DNA of 64,000 nucleotides from CAYOUV01 sp963790075 (GCA_963790075.1 CAWBNG010000008.1:603715-667714), one strand, 5' to 3'. Numbered from the stretch's first letter, positions 44,511-54,024 are shown. Program-made: numbers and translations. Notes: generated by a model not told the origin, from the letters alone.

Positions 44511-45131
44511 ATGGCTAAACAACTAGCTTTTTACGTAGATATTTCAAGTTGCACAGGTTGCAAAGCTTGTCAAATAGCTTGCAAAGATAAGAGCAATCTG
44601 CCTCCTGGTGTCCGTTGGCGGCGTGTGTTCCAATACGAAGGCGGCGAGTGGGTTGAGCAGGCCGGGCAGATGATTCCCAGCGATGTGTATGCCTACTTTG
44701 TCTCGTCCGCTTGCATGCACTGCGAAAACCCCTTGTGCCTGGAAGTTTGCCCGGCGGCTGCTATCTCCAAACGGGAAGATGGCATTGTGTTGATTGACCA
44801 GGATAAGTGCATCGGTTGCCGCTACTGCTCATGGGCTTGTCCTTACGGAGCGCCTCAGTTTGACGAAGATGCTGGCGTGATGACCAAGTGTAATTTCTGT
44901 TATGACTTGGTGGATCAAGGCCAGCGGCCAGCTTGCGTAGACGCATGTCCCTATCGCGCCCTGGATTTTGGTCCTTTGGATGAGTTGCGCCAGAAGCATG
45001 GTGATTTTGCTGGTCCTGCGCCCCTGCCGGATCCCAGCATTACCCATCCAGCAGTGGTTTATAACCCCAACAATGTGACCAAGTCTGCTGGCGACGCGAG
45101 CGGTCATCTGATGAACCTGGAGGAGTTATAA
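44511..45131 (+). CDS. dmsB: Four-cluster iron-sulfur electron-transfer subunit
   Basis: This 206-residue protein is the same size as E. coli DmsB. Four [4Fe-4S] sites are formed by CTGCKACQIACKD, CMHCENPLCLEVCP, CIGCRYCSWACP and CNFCYDLVDQ with ACVDACP. It would carry electrons from the membrane anchor to the molybdenum subunit. It has no signal peptide and should be exported together with DmsA through Tat. It starts 11 bases after dmsA with GGAG in the gap. Confidence 0.93.
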   Translation: MAKQLAFYVDISSCTGCKACQIACKDKSNLPPGVRWRRVFQYEGGEWVEQAGQMIPSDVYAYFVSSACMHCENPLCLEVCPAAAISKREDGIVLIDQDKCIGCRYCSWACPYGAPQFDEDAGVMTKCNFCYDLVDQGQRPACVDACPYRALDFGPLDELRQKHGDFAGPAPLPDPSITHPAVVYNPNNVTKSAGDASGHLMNLEEL

Positions 45132-45133
45132 CT

Positions 45134-46054
45134 ATGAACGCGCGTGATTGGGCTTTGATAGCTTTTACCATAATGACTCAAATGTCAGTCGGGTCTCTGC
45201 TCGTGTTAGGCGTAGTGCATTACTACGCCAGTCGCAAAGCCGGAATGGAAGAGGCAGATCGTTTGAGCGATCGATCTCTGTTGGCAATCGTGGTGGTGCT
45301 GGCACTAGCCATGCTGGCCTCCCTGTTTCATTTGGGAAACCCCTTGAATGCGCCTCGAGCAGTGACCAATTTGGCCACATCCTGGTTGAGCTGGGAAATC
45401 CTGCTCGGCGTCATCTTTGCAGTCGTGGTGGCTGTTTTCGCTCTGATGCAGTGGCGCAAAATCGGGCCGTTCGGGTTGCGCAATATAATCGCCTGGATTG
45501 CTGCGCTTTTAGGTTTGGCCCTGGTCTACAGCCAGTCGAGGATTTACATGCTGGTATCTCAGCCTGCCTGGAATACCCTGGCCACGCCCATTTTGTTTTT
45601 CACGACTACGCTGCTTTTAGGCTCCCTGGCAATGGGAGCCGCCTTTGTGGCGAACTATGCTTATGTGCAGCGTAAAGAACCTGGGTGTGTGGATGCTCAA
45701 TGCGAGTTAATGCGTGGAGCGCTGCGCTGGATTGCCATAGCTTCGATCAGCCTGGTTGGGATCGAGTTAATCGTATATCCCCTATACCTGGGTTATCTGG
45801 CTAGCAATGGTTCGGTGGCAGCTTCGAGCGCCAAGTCGATGGTCGGACCCTTCGGCCTGATCTTTGCAGCACGCTTGATTCTAGCTTTCCTCGGCGCTGG
45901 TGTCTTTGGTGTTTTTCTATACCAGAACGCGACCAGCGCAGGAAAAGAGAAAATCCTCGGCTACCTGGCATACAGCGCTTTCGTGATAGTGCTGGTTAGC
46001 GAGGTGATGGGACGTTTCCTTTTCTATGCGACCTCCTATCGGATCGGCGTTTAG
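45134..46054 (+). CDS. dmsC: DmsC-family membrane anchor
   Basis: This 306-residue protein has eight predicted helices. It opens MNARDWALIAFTIM and ends GRFLFYATSYRIGV, typical of the family; SLFHLGNP and TSWLSWEIL lie in between. It should anchor DmsAB and take electrons from the quinol pool. It begins two bases after the dmsB stop and a strong terminator follows. It is paralogous to the protein at 40017-40937. Confidence 0.92.
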   Translation: MNARDWALIAFTIMTQMSVGSLLVLGVVHYYASRKAGMEEADRLSDRSLLAIVVVLALAMLASLFHLGNPLNAPRAVTNLATSWLSWEILLGVIFAVVVAVFALMQWRKIGPFGLRNIIAWIAALLGLALVYSQSRIYMLVSQPAWNTLATPILFFTTTLLLGSLAMGAAFVANYAYVQRKEPGCVDAQCELMRGALRWIAIASISLVGIELIVYPLYLGYLASNGSVAASSAKSMVGPFGLIFAARLILAFLGAGVFGVFLYQNATSAGKEKILGYLAYSAFVIVLVSEVMGRFLFYATSYRIGV

Positions 46055-46071
46055 ATCTAGGCAACGGGCAT

Positions 46072-46108
46072 AATTATCAGAGGTGGGCGCAACCCACCTC
46101 TGATAATT
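46072..46108 (+). terminator. Perfect 16-bp stem terminator after dmsABC
   Basis: AATTATCAGAGGTGGG (46072-46087), loop CGCAA, CCCACCTCTGATAATT (46093-46108) pairs without a mismatch. The AT-rich base of the stem allows function in both directions. Confidence 0.85.
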
Positions 46109-46413
46109 TACACGTGAATAAAATGGGCCTCAAGGCTCTCCGTGATTTTGGATGTAAGCGTATTTATGGTCTACTAATTGCCATCTGACGTTTGCCTCAA
46201 GTGTATCAACCTTTTAGAACCGCGAAGCGTGGTACTTACATCCCGTTTGGGCCGGGAGCCTGTCTGAGCAAGACGGCCTGCTCTAAATTCGGGTGAAAGC
46301 ACAAAGGAGGACTAACTTCGCGAAGGTTTACGACCTTCGCGGCTTAATGCCCCTCTTCTTTGGAGGTCGTATCTTCGCGGTAAAGCTTTTTAATTGCAGT
46401 TGGAGACCGCGTC
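46109..46413 (+). other. Structured leader of WD40-cytochrome operon
   Basis: CGCGAAGGT (46319-46327), loop TTACG, ACCTTCGCG (46333-46341) is a perfect 9-bp hairpin. Upstream, 46215-46310 is rich in short complementary blocks (GGGCCGGG, GACGGCC, GGGTGAAAGC, AAGGAGG). It resembles a structured RNA, but I could not match it to a riboswitch class I know. Confidence 0.4.
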
Positions 46414-49400
46414 ATGAGATTTCATAGAGTTATTTTCCTCCTGTGCATCCTGACGATCGGAATATTCTTCATTAAAGAGGCTCCTGTCCTGGCTCAGACA
46501 GAGGCGAATGCGGCTGTTATTCCCCTTTCTGGCAGCGGTTTTGATATTGCACACGCCGTGGCTTTTTCTCAAGATGGAAAATACCTGGCCGTTGGCGGCA
46601 CATCGGGGATCTACCTTATCGATACTGAAAAATTATCCACAACTGATTTTATTGCAACGGGCAGCTGGGCGCGCAGCGTTTCTTTTTTCCCCGACAGTAA
46701 ATCCTTTGCCGCCGGTTTATATGACAAGACGATCAAAATCTGGAGCGTGCCGCAAATTCACTTACTCCAAACTTTTGTTGGACATCAAGGATGGGTCAGA
46801 AGTATTTCTATCTCTCGGGATGGTTCTCTTATGGCATCGGGCTCGGACGATAATACAGTTCGGGTTTGGAAGGTATCGGATGGCAAAGCGGTCCTGATCT
46901 TGGATAAGCATACTACGGGCGTCAGGGCAGTTGCTCTTTCCCCTGATGGGAAACTAGTAGCTGCTGCGCTGGGTGATAAGTCGATGCGCGTCTGGCAGGT
47001 TGCTGACGGCAAATTGCTGTTCACGTTGACCGGCCACGAAGACTGGGTGCGTTGCCTGGCTTTTTCTCCAGATGGCGAATTGCTTGCTTCCGGTTCATTC
47101 GATAAGACAGTTCGAATCTGGGATGTTTCTGAAGGAAAGCTGCTACAGATATTGCCAGGACATACCTCCAGCGTTTTAGGAGTGGCATTTTCACCCGATG
47201 GTGGGACCCTCGCTTCGGGTTCGGCGGATACGACCGTCCGATTATGGCGGGTAGCCGATGGTAGCCCAAGAATTGTTTTGCATGGACACTCCGATTTTGT
47301 TTATGCAGTGGCATTCTCACCGGATGGGAAGACTCTGGCCTCCGGCGGAGGAGATAATACCGTCCGCCTTTGGAATCTTGCTGAGCTAAAGGATAATGAT
47401 TCGGCCGCAGGCTCTGGAGACAATACAAAGGCTCAAAATACTGATGGAGACCATACCGTCAGTTCGGATTGCCGCTTATGCCATCATCCGCGCGGCCTGG
47501 TCGCACCGGCGCGCGTCATTGATTTGCGCTGTGAAGGCTGCCACGCTAGTGGAGTAAGCCTTGGATGGTGTCCGGGTTTTGAACGATCACCTGAAGCAGC
47601 AACTTCTCTAATTAGTTACACACCTTACATGCAACCTTCTGGGATACCGATTGCAAGTAATAAGACTGCAGTTTTGATTACTTCCCCCTCCAATGGTGAG
47701 GTCTTGTACACGCAAAGTCTTAATGTGATTCCGGTAAGGGTGAGCGGGCGGTTTTTTTCCAGCGACGGCGCAATTGGTGAACAGACTATTCACTTAGAAA
47801 TATGGAACAATACCGAGAAAACTGCAGAACTTACGACACATCCGCTTTCAAATGGCACCTTTGTTTTTAGGTTGACTATCAACCCAAAAGGGACAATCCC
47901 AATATTAGTAAAACCCAGTAGTCCTGATTGCACCTACTGTCACGAGGACTATCGAAGTGATGGTTTCCTGCCATTGGGAGATGTTCGTCTATTGGTAACT
48001 GCTACAGCCCCGGATGGAAGCTATGCAGCGGATGAGCGCTGGCTGAAGGTGGATATCAGTGATAACATTCAAGTTCCTGTCAGAGTTATCGATGCGGCTA
48101 CTCAGCAGCCGCTCGCCGGAATTCCAGTTCACGCGGGCACCGTTCTATACGAATGGCGGGCACGATATGGTGCGGCAACTACCCGGCAAAACGGAGTTGC
48201 ACAACTGACATTAGAGACCTTGTCGCAAGCACCTACAGTTTATGACCTGAGTGTCCCTCCCGTGGCCCTAAATGGGCGGCTTTATGCTACGGACGAACCT
48301 GTTCAACTGACACTCTCGCCAGGAATGACTACCGCCTCAACCATCACGCTGGCTGTTCGTGCCCAAACAGGTCGACTCAATGGGAAATTTACCGGTACAG
48401 ACCTGCCAAATATTCTGGAGGGTATCAAATTATGGGCTTTGCAATTACCTGCAGGGCCTGTGTACTCAACGACCCTGAATTCACGAGGTGTTTTTGCCTT
48501 TGAGGATGTACCAGTCAGTGAATATCTTGTGATAGCGGATTCCTTTTCACTTGCCAAGCAAGGTTTTGCCGCTGCCCAGCAAAGTGTAGATCTCATTAGT
48601 TCCCCGCAACAGACATTATCGGTTGAATTATCAAAAGCTTCGCCTCTGTCCGCGAGAGTTCTTGCTGAAGATGGTAGCCCTCTCCCGTTTGCGTGGGTTA
48701 ATGTGGGCGATGTCGGTTTGGTGTATGAAAATGATCCGGTCTCCAGCAAATTTGTGATCCCCGATGTTTCTTCGGATATTCATTTTGTGACGATCTCTGC
48801 TCCTGGCTTTTATTCAATTACGGAAATAATTAACCACACAAAAGAAATGCTTGATTTCAAGCTTGTACCTCGCCCGGAGACGCGCCGTCTCCAATGGGGT
48901 AATGGACAAATCATTCTGCCGCCCGAGACCAAAGGAACGGTGAATGGCCTCGAGGTCGATTTGGATTCCGGGTGGGTCTGGGGGAATGGGGGAATATTAT
49001 CCCAACCTCTGCAAATTAATTTGCCCGGTGTGGAAATCAGCATGTCTGGCGGGCAATTTGCTTTGGAGCAACCTGTCGGGGGCATAGGTTGGCTGTACCT
49101 TTATCAAGGGCAAGCGGAAATTATGTATGGCGAAGGACAGGCAGGAGTCAGCGTGCAAAACGGGCAAATGATCGCACTGGTCGAAGGCGCTAAACCACTT
49201 CCGATGGAGTCTATGATCGCCATGTCGTTGCATCGAATTCGGGCGGAGTCGCCCGTTTCTGAGCTTGTTGAGCCGACGTTCACGGCGAGGGTTCAAAGGT
49301 GGTTGGTGAAAACTGGAATTGGAGTTATGCAAACTGTTACATTTATCACCTATTTTCTCTCACTTGTGGCCCTTATCGCGATCCCTGTGGTTGTATTATT

Positions 49401-49449
49401 CTCATATAAAGCGAAAAGGCGCAATCCCTTAGATTCGGAGGAGAAATAA
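46414..49449 (+). CDS. WD40 propeller / c-type triheme protein with C-terminal membrane anchor
   Basis: This 1011-residue protein has a signal peptide (FLLCILTIGIFFI, cleavage near AQTEA). About seven WD40 blades span 40-330 (repeats of the type VRSISISRDGSLMASGSDDN with TVRVW). Heme c motifs follow: CRLCH (353-357), CEGCH (373-377) and CTYCH (506-510). The rest has carboxypeptidase-regulatory-like beta domains (VIDAATQQPLAGIPVHAG), a FecR-like segment near 860-925 and one membrane helix at about 970-1000. It should sit outside the membrane and could deliver electrons to or receive them from the DMSO-reductase-type complex. The fusion is unusual. Confidence 0.85.
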   Translation: MRFHRVIFLLCILTIGIFFIKEAPVLAQTEANAAVIPLSGSGFDIAHAVAFSQDGKYLAVGGTSGIYLIDTEKLSTTDFIATGSWARSVSFFPDSKSFAAGLYDKTIKIWSVPQIHLLQTFVGHQGWVRSISISRDGSLMASGSDDNTVRVWKVSDGKAVLILDKHTTGVRAVALSPDGKLVAAALGDKSMRVWQVADGKLLFTLTGHEDWVRCLAFSPDGELLASGSFDKTVRIWDVSEGKLLQILPGHTSSVLGVAFSPDGGTLASGSADTTVRLWRVADGSPRIVLHGHSDFVYAVAFSPDGKTLASGGGDNTVRLWNLAELKDNDSAAGSGDNTKAQNTDGDHTVSSDCRLCHHPRGLVAPARVIDLRCEGCHASGVSLGWCPGFERSPEAATSLISYTPYMQPSGIPIASNKTAVLITSPSNGEVLYTQSLNVIPVRVSGRFFSSDGAIGEQTIHLEIWNNTEKTAELTTHPLSNGTFVFRLTINPKGTIPILVKPSSPDCTYCHEDYRSDGFLPLGDVRLLVTATAPDGSYAADERWLKVDISDNIQVPVRVIDAATQQPLAGIPVHAGTVLYEWRARYGAATTRQNGVAQLTLETLSQAPTVYDLSVPPVALNGRLYATDEPVQLTLSPGMTTASTITLAVRAQTGRLNGKFTGTDLPNILEGIKLWALQLPAGPVYSTTLNSRGVFAFEDVPVSEYLVIADSFSLAKQGFAAAQQSVDLISSPQQTLSVELSKASPLSARVLAEDGSPLPFAWVNVGDVGLVYENDPVSSKFVIPDVSSDIHFVTISAPGFYSITEIINHTKEMLDFKLVPRPETRRLQWGNGQIILPPETKGTVNGLEVDLDSGWVWGNGGILSQPLQINLPGVEISMSGGQFALEQPVGGIGWLYLYQGQAEIMYGEGQAGVSVQNGQMIALVEGAKPLPMESMIAMSLHRIRAESPVSELVEPTFTARVQRWLVKTGIGVMQTVTFITYFLSLVALIAIPVVVLFSYKAKRRNPLDSEEK

Positions 49450-49450
49450 T

Positions 49451-50146
49451 ATGCGACAAGCAGATTTCGACGCCTTGGAACAAAATTTAATCGGGGAGGC
49501 TTTGTTATTTGGTCTGCTCGGAAAAATTCTGTACGGTGATCTAGACAAGACCTGGCTCGAATCCTTAATTGGTGAGGATGTCTTTACCGAAACTCCTTGG
49601 GGAACGGAACAACCTGAAATTCAGCGCGGGCTCGAACTGCTTGGCCGCTGGGCCATTGAAAATCGCAGCGGAATTTCTGATGCTGAGTTCAAAGCTTTGA
49701 AACGCGACCAACTGCACTTGTTTATCGGCACGGATCATGTACTTGCTCCGGTTTGGGAATCGGTTTTTTTTAGCGAAAAGCGCTTTGTTTTTCAAGAACA
49801 AACTTTACAGGTGCGTGCATGGTATTCACGCTTCGGTCTCCAATTCGAGAAAATCAATCGCGAACCTGATGACCACATCGGAATTGAGTTGGTCTTTGTG
49901 GCCCATCTTGCGTCATACGCATTGCGAGCGATTGCAGAAGACCAGAATGCTGTCGATGACATTATTCAGGCTCAGTGCGATTTCCTTTCCGAACACTTAT
50001 TACGTTGGGGCCCAGCCTGGGCGAAATTAGTCAAGCAGCATGCTGAAACAGATTTCTATCGTGGTATTGGGCACCTCACGCATGGTGCCTTATTCGCTGC
50101 TGCAGAATTTTTACAAATTCCGCTTCCGGGCGAGGTCTCGTTGTGA
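49451..50146 (+). CDS. TorD/DmsD-family molybdoenzyme chaperone
   Basis: This 231-residue all-helical protein contains the family features EFKALKRDQLHLFIGTD and APVWESVFFSEKR, and the later DDHIGIELVFVAHL. These chaperones bind the Tat signal of molybdoenzymes until the cofactor is inserted. Its start is one base after the WD40 gene stop, and its end overlaps the polyferredoxin gene by four bases. DmsA at 42091 is the obvious client. Confidence 0.88.
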   Translation: MRQADFDALEQNLIGEALLFGLLGKILYGDLDKTWLESLIGEDVFTETPWGTEQPEIQRGLELLGRWAIENRSGISDAEFKALKRDQLHLFIGTDHVLAPVWESVFFSEKRFVFQEQTLQVRAWYSRFGLQFEKINREPDDHIGIELVFVAHLASYALRAIAEDQNAVDDIIQAQCDFLSEHLLRWGPAWAKLVKQHAETDFYRGIGHLTHGALFAAAEFLQIPLPGEVSL

Positions 50147-51321
50147 GCCTGTTTTCGGCGGCTGAGCGGCTCTCTGCGATAGACCGTTCCGAAGTTGTGC
50201 TGGAGATAAATCGCTGTCTGCACACACATGATCGGCACTCTACTTGTTTGGCCTGCCAGGATGTCTGCCCAGCGGATGCTATTCAGCCAGGCAAGCCGCC
50301 GACTTTACAGACAGAGCTCTGCCAGTCGTGCCTGGCCTGCTTACCTGCTTGCCCGGTGGGTGCCTTCCGGGTTGACGACGCTGTGGCTGGTTTACTTAAT
50401 TGTGCAACGCGGATGGAGGCTTCAGTCATTGAAGTTGTCTGTGAAAAACAGACCCGCGCGACAATTGGTGTGGCAGACGGGACGGCAATCCTTGTGAAGG
50501 GTTGCCTCGCAGGATTGGGGCGTGGTGCATATCTCATGCTGGTCGCGTTAGGTGCCGAGAAAATCATCGTCCGCACAGATGCATGTTCTACGTGTGAATG
50601 GGCTGGCCTGCGCAAACTTGTGGAATGGCAGGTGTCTCAGGCAAGACAATTATTGGGAATGTGGGGCAAAACAGATAGCTTGGTTTGCGTCTCGGCAATT
50701 GAGCAACCGACAGAACGCCCGCTGTGGGAGGCTGCCAATCCTCCCCTTTCTAGACGCGATCTTTTCCGCATGCTGGCCTGGCAGGGAAAGCGTGCCATGG
50801 CGCGCGCCATGGAAAAAGGCGTGGCCGAGTCAACGCGAGAACTTGGAAGCGACAGGTTGCGCATGTTGTTCGGTGTTTCTCATTTACTCGAAGATCCACC
50901 TCAGGCAAACTTAAGTCTTAATGGATTTTCTTTCGCAACATTAACCATCTCAGAGGCTTGTACGGCTTGTGGTGCGTGCAGTAAAGCGTGCCCTACCGGG
51001 GCCTTGCAATTCGAAAAAGAAAATGAAGAGACGACATTCTCAATTTTGTTTTCTGCACAACACTGCGTGGGCTGTAATATTTGCGAACACGTCTGTTTAC
51101 CAAATGCAATCACGCTCGATCATGCACCGACTTTTGAACAAGTTTTTGGTTCACAAGAACCCGCTATCGTGGAATCGGGCCAACTGGAGCGTTGTGAGCG
51201 TTGCAACACACTAATAGCGGCTCGCGTAGGTCTGAAGTTGTGTGCGCTGTGTGAATATCGCCGTGCACATCCGTTTGGTTCTATGTTGCCTCCCAATACC
51301 AACCGGGAGTCGCAATCGTGA
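50143..51321 (+). CDS. Polyferredoxin with MvhD-like middle domain
   Basis: This 392-residue protein starts at GTG in the TorD stop. N-terminal cluster motifs are CLACQDVCP and CQSCLACLPACP. A middle region (VVCEKQ to CSTCEW) resembles hydrogenase iron-sulfur subunits of the MvhD type. Two more [4Fe-4S] motifs, CTACGACSKACP and CVGCNICEHVCLP, follow; a CxxC pair of zinc type (CERCN, CALCEY) ends the protein. It is probably cytoplasmic, as no signal or helix is seen. It could feed electrons to the radical SAM enzyme encoded next (four-base overlap). Confidence 0.85.
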   Translation: MSLFSAAERLSAIDRSEVVLEINRCLHTHDRHSTCLACQDVCPADAIQPGKPPTLQTELCQSCLACLPACPVGAFRVDDAVAGLLNCATRMEASVIEVVCEKQTRATIGVADGTAILVKGCLAGLGRGAYLMLVALGAEKIIVRTDACSTCEWAGLRKLVEWQVSQARQLLGMWGKTDSLVCVSAIEQPTERPLWEAANPPLSRRDLFRMLAWQGKRAMARAMEKGVAESTRELGSDRLRMLFGVSHLLEDPPQANLSLNGFSFATLTISEACTACGACSKACPTGALQFEKENEETTFSILFSAQHCVGCNICEHVCLPNAITLDHAPTFEQVFGSQEPAIVESGQLERCERCNTLIAARVGLKLCALCEYRRAHPFGSMLPPNTNRESQS

Positions 51322-52646
51322 TATTGGATGTGACGGAATCCACTTTGTCCGAGATTAGAAACCCTGCCCTGCGCGAGTATGCAAATATCTACGTGCAGAT
51401 TTATCGGGATTTTATGGAGCAAATGCGCGCGCTGGGACTTGAGATCGCGACGGATGATACGACTGTGGCTGTTGCACAAAAAATTATCGACTTGCAGCAA
51501 AAAGGTGCGATCGTACGCAATGGCGACAAAAGCATTTATATCAATCGCATTTCACCCTCGTGTGTCGCCTGCCAGACTGGAATTGGCAGCTCGACCTTTT
51601 TTATTTCGTTGAAATGCCATCGCGATTGTTTCTTTTGTTTCAACCCGAATCAAGAGAATTACGAATATTATCGCGATCATACGCGCAATACACTTGCTGA
51701 ATTGGATGAATTACGTGCTAAAAATCCACGGATTAAGCATATCGCGTTGACTGGCGGAGAGCCGCTTCTGTATAAGGACGAAACCTATCGCTTCTTTGAA
51801 CACGCGCATGAACTATACCCGAATTCCTATACTCGTCTGTATACGAGCGGTGACCATGTTGACCTTCCTACGTTGCAAGCTTTGCAGAAATCGGGCTTGC
51901 AGGAAATTCGTTTCAGTATTCGTATGCACGATCTTTCAAAGGGACGTCGGCATACGTTTGATAAGATTGCTCAAGCACGTGAATACATCCCCAATGTAAT
52001 GGTAGAAATGCCGGTATTGCCAAACACCTTGAATGAAATGATGGATGTCTTGGTTGAATTGGATCGCCTGGGTATCTTCGGAATAAATCTATTGGAATTT
52101 TGCTTCCCGCTTAATAATGCCGAGGTCTATCGCAGCAAAGGTTATCAAGTAAAAGCCCGACCATTTCGCACCTTGTATGATTATTGGTATGCGGGTGGAC
52201 TTCCTATTGCAGGCAGTGAAATGATTTGCCTCGCTCTGCTTGACTTTGCGCTTGAGAAAGGTTTAAATCTCGGTGTGCATTATTGCTCGTTGGAAAACAA
52301 ACATACGGGACAGATCTATCAGCAAAACAGCGGACATAATTTGCCGAAACGCGTGGCTTTTTCACAAAAGGATTATTTCTTGAAGACTGCCAAGGTTTTT
52401 GGCGAAGATGTTCCAATCGTGAAACAATTCTTCGATAAATCCGGTTACCATGATTACATCATTAGCGAACAACATAATTATCTTGAGTTTCACGTGGAGA
52501 AAATTAGTAGTTTGAAAAAAATGAATATTTTCGAGATTGGAATTACTAACAATGTTATCGAATCGCGTGACAACCAGCCAGTTTTACGCGAACTTAAAGT
52601 GAATGTCACAACACCAAAAACGTTTCGTCTTTCCAAAGACATCTAG
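51318..52646 (+). CDS. Radical SAM protein of DMSO-reductase operon
   Basis: This 442-residue protein starts at GTG. The radical SAM cluster is CHRDCFFC (Cx3Cx2C), followed by the SAM-binding GGEP (ALTGGEPLLYKDE). An extra CVAC pair lies before the core, and further Cys residues (GVHYCSLEN) could hold an auxiliary site. I cannot name the subfamily. Being between a polyferredoxin and a dedicated Tat operon suggests maturation of an exported enzyme or its cofactor. GGAG precedes the tatA gene that follows. Confidence 0.88.
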   Translation: MILDVTESTLSEIRNPALREYANIYVQIYRDFMEQMRALGLEIATDDTTVAVAQKIIDLQQKGAIVRNGDKSIYINRISPSCVACQTGIGSSTFFISLKCHRDCFFCFNPNQENYEYYRDHTRNTLAELDELRAKNPRIKHIALTGGEPLLYKDETYRFFEHAHELYPNSYTRLYTSGDHVDLPTLQALQKSGLQEIRFSIRMHDLSKGRRHTFDKIAQAREYIPNVMVEMPVLPNTLNEMMDVLVELDRLGIFGINLLEFCFPLNNAEVYRSKGYQVKARPFRTLYDYWYAGGLPIAGSEMICLALLDFALEKGLNLGVHYCSLENKHTGQIYQQNSGHNLPKRVAFSQKDYFLKTAKVFGEDVPIVKQFFDKSGYHDYIISEQHNYLEFHVEKISSLKKMNIFEIGITNNVIESRDNQPVLRELKVNVTTPKTFRLSKDI

Positions 52647-52664
52647 GAAAAAAAGGAGAAGCTT

Positions 52665-52844
52665 ATGTTTGGTCTTGGTGTTCCTGAATTGATTATTGTC
52701 TTGGTGATTCTTTTATTGCTCTTCGGTGTAGGTCGAATCAGCAAGATTGCTGGTGAAGTCGGCAAAGGTGTGCGTGAATTTCGCGACGGCATCACAGGTG
52801 AGGATACAGATAAGAATGCTGAGACCTGGGATTCCAAGGGATAA
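52665..52844 (+). CDS. tatA: Twin-arginine translocase subunit TatA
   Basis: A 59-residue protein with AAAGGAG about eight bases before the ATG. It shows one N-terminal helix (MFGLGVPELIIVLVILLLLF), the FG hinge, an amphipathic helix (ISKIAGEVGKGVREFRDGI) and an acidic tail, the usual TatA design. It would form the translocation pore for folded proteins with RR signals, such as DmsA. It is followed nine bases later by tatC. Confidence 0.9.
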   Translation: MFGLGVPELIIVLVILLLLFGVGRISKIAGEVGKGVREFRDGITGEDTDKNAETWDSKG

Positions 52845-52853
52845 ATATTTGTT

Positions 52854-53648
52854 GTGAGTACTAAGCCGGTGACATCTGGGAAACGCAAGCGAAACTGGGG
52901 TGAATATTTAGGCGCTTTCGGCCGTGCTCATCGAAAGGCCAGTGTCGAACTGGAACCTTCAATGCCGCTCCTTCGGCACTTGGATGAGTTACGACGCCGG
53001 CTCTTTAAGGCTTTTGCGGCCTTGATGGTGACGACGGCCATCAGCTTTGTATTTGCGGGGCAAATCATCAGCTACCTATCTTCACCGATTGGCGGAACCC
53101 GAGCCTTGGTCTCAATCGAAGTGACCGAAAACGTCGCCATCTTCATGAAGGTATCCCTGTTAGTAGGGTTCGTTCTGGGTATGCCATTTGTCGTTTACCA
53201 ACTCATGCGTTTCATCCTGCCCGGCTTGAATCAACGCGAGAAGGTATGGCTGGTTTTAATCGTTCCGTTGGCAACTTTATTATTTGCCGGAGGAGTAGCC
53301 TTCACCTGGTTTGTAATGCTACCTTCGGCTATCCCGTTCCTTACAAATTTTATGGAAATTACAACCCATGTGCGCCCAGCCAATTATTTCGATTTCATCA
53401 CTCGCCTGATGTTCTGGATTGGCGTTTGTTTTGAGATGCCTTTGGTTGTAATGTTCCTGGCGAAGTTGAAAATTGTTACTGCCGGACAACTGGCGCGCGG
53501 CTGGCGTTATGCAATCGTCGGCATGGCCATTTTAGCAGCTGCGGTGACGCCGACCGTTGATCCAATCAACATGGGGCTGGTCATGGCGCCACTCATGGGT
53601 CTTTATCTCATCAGTCTCCTGCTGGCAGTTATCGTGGAAAGAGGTTGA
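52854..53648 (+). CDS. tatC: Twin-arginine translocase subunit TatC
   Basis: This 264-residue protein starts at GTG. Six helices, the signature MPLLRHLDELRRRLFKAF near residue 38 and the conserved PFVVYQLMRFILPGL mark the family. TatC is the receptor for twin-arginine signals. The N-terminus has about 35 extra basic residues before the usual start (KRKRNWGEYLGAFGRAHRK). Confidence 0.95.
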   Translation: MSTKPVTSGKRKRNWGEYLGAFGRAHRKASVELEPSMPLLRHLDELRRRLFKAFAALMVTTAISFVFAGQIISYLSSPIGGTRALVSIEVTENVAIFMKVSLLVGFVLGMPFVVYQLMRFILPGLNQREKVWLVLIVPLATLLFAGGVAFTWFVMLPSAIPFLTNFMEITTHVRPANYFDFITRLMFWIGVCFEMPLVVMFLAKLKIVTAGQLARGWRYAIVGMAILAAAVTPTVDPINMGLVMAPLMGLYLISLLLAVIVERG

Positions 53649-53649
53649 G

Positions 53650-53868
53650 ATGGACATCCTGGGAATCGGTACTAATGAATTGTTGGTTATCTTGCTTCTG
53701 GCCGCGATTGTTCTTGGACCTGAACGCCTAGCTCGTACAGCGCGCGAGATTGGAAAATTTATTCGTAGTCTGAAGAATTATTTCGGATCGCTTTCAGATG
53801 AACTCAAGACTGAATTGGACATGTTGGACGACATCAAAAAAGTGAAAGACGACTTAAAAAAGCTCTAA
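53650..53868 (+). CDS. tatB: TatA/TatB-family protein (probable TatB)
   Basis: Start at ATG 53650, one base after the tatC stop and with GAGGTTGAG just upstream, 72 residues. It opens MDILGIGTNELLVILLLAAI, then LGPERLARTAREIGKFIRSL and a charged C-terminal helix. The GPE motif is typical of TatB and of TatA in bacteria with several copies. Together with tatA and tatC it forms a complete dedicated Tat set. Confidence 0.88.
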   Translation: MDILGIGTNELLVILLLAAIVLGPERLARTAREIGKFIRSLKNYFGSLSDELKTELDMLDDIKKVKDDLKKL

Positions 53869-54024
53869 CCCGCTTATCATATTTATTGACCACACCCATT
53901 TATGAAGATAATCACCCCTTTGGATGATAAAAACTACTCGAAGGGAGGATGCATTCCAGGCATTTGCTTTGTAAGATTAAGAATAGAGATTTGACGTTTA
54001 GCGTCAATTTGTAGATTCAAAAGA

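Noticed and set aside
46200..46310. Cobalamin riboswitch or group II intron fragment in the leader
   Set aside because: Only short GGGTGAAAG-like similarity was seen; the conserved cores of those classes are absent.
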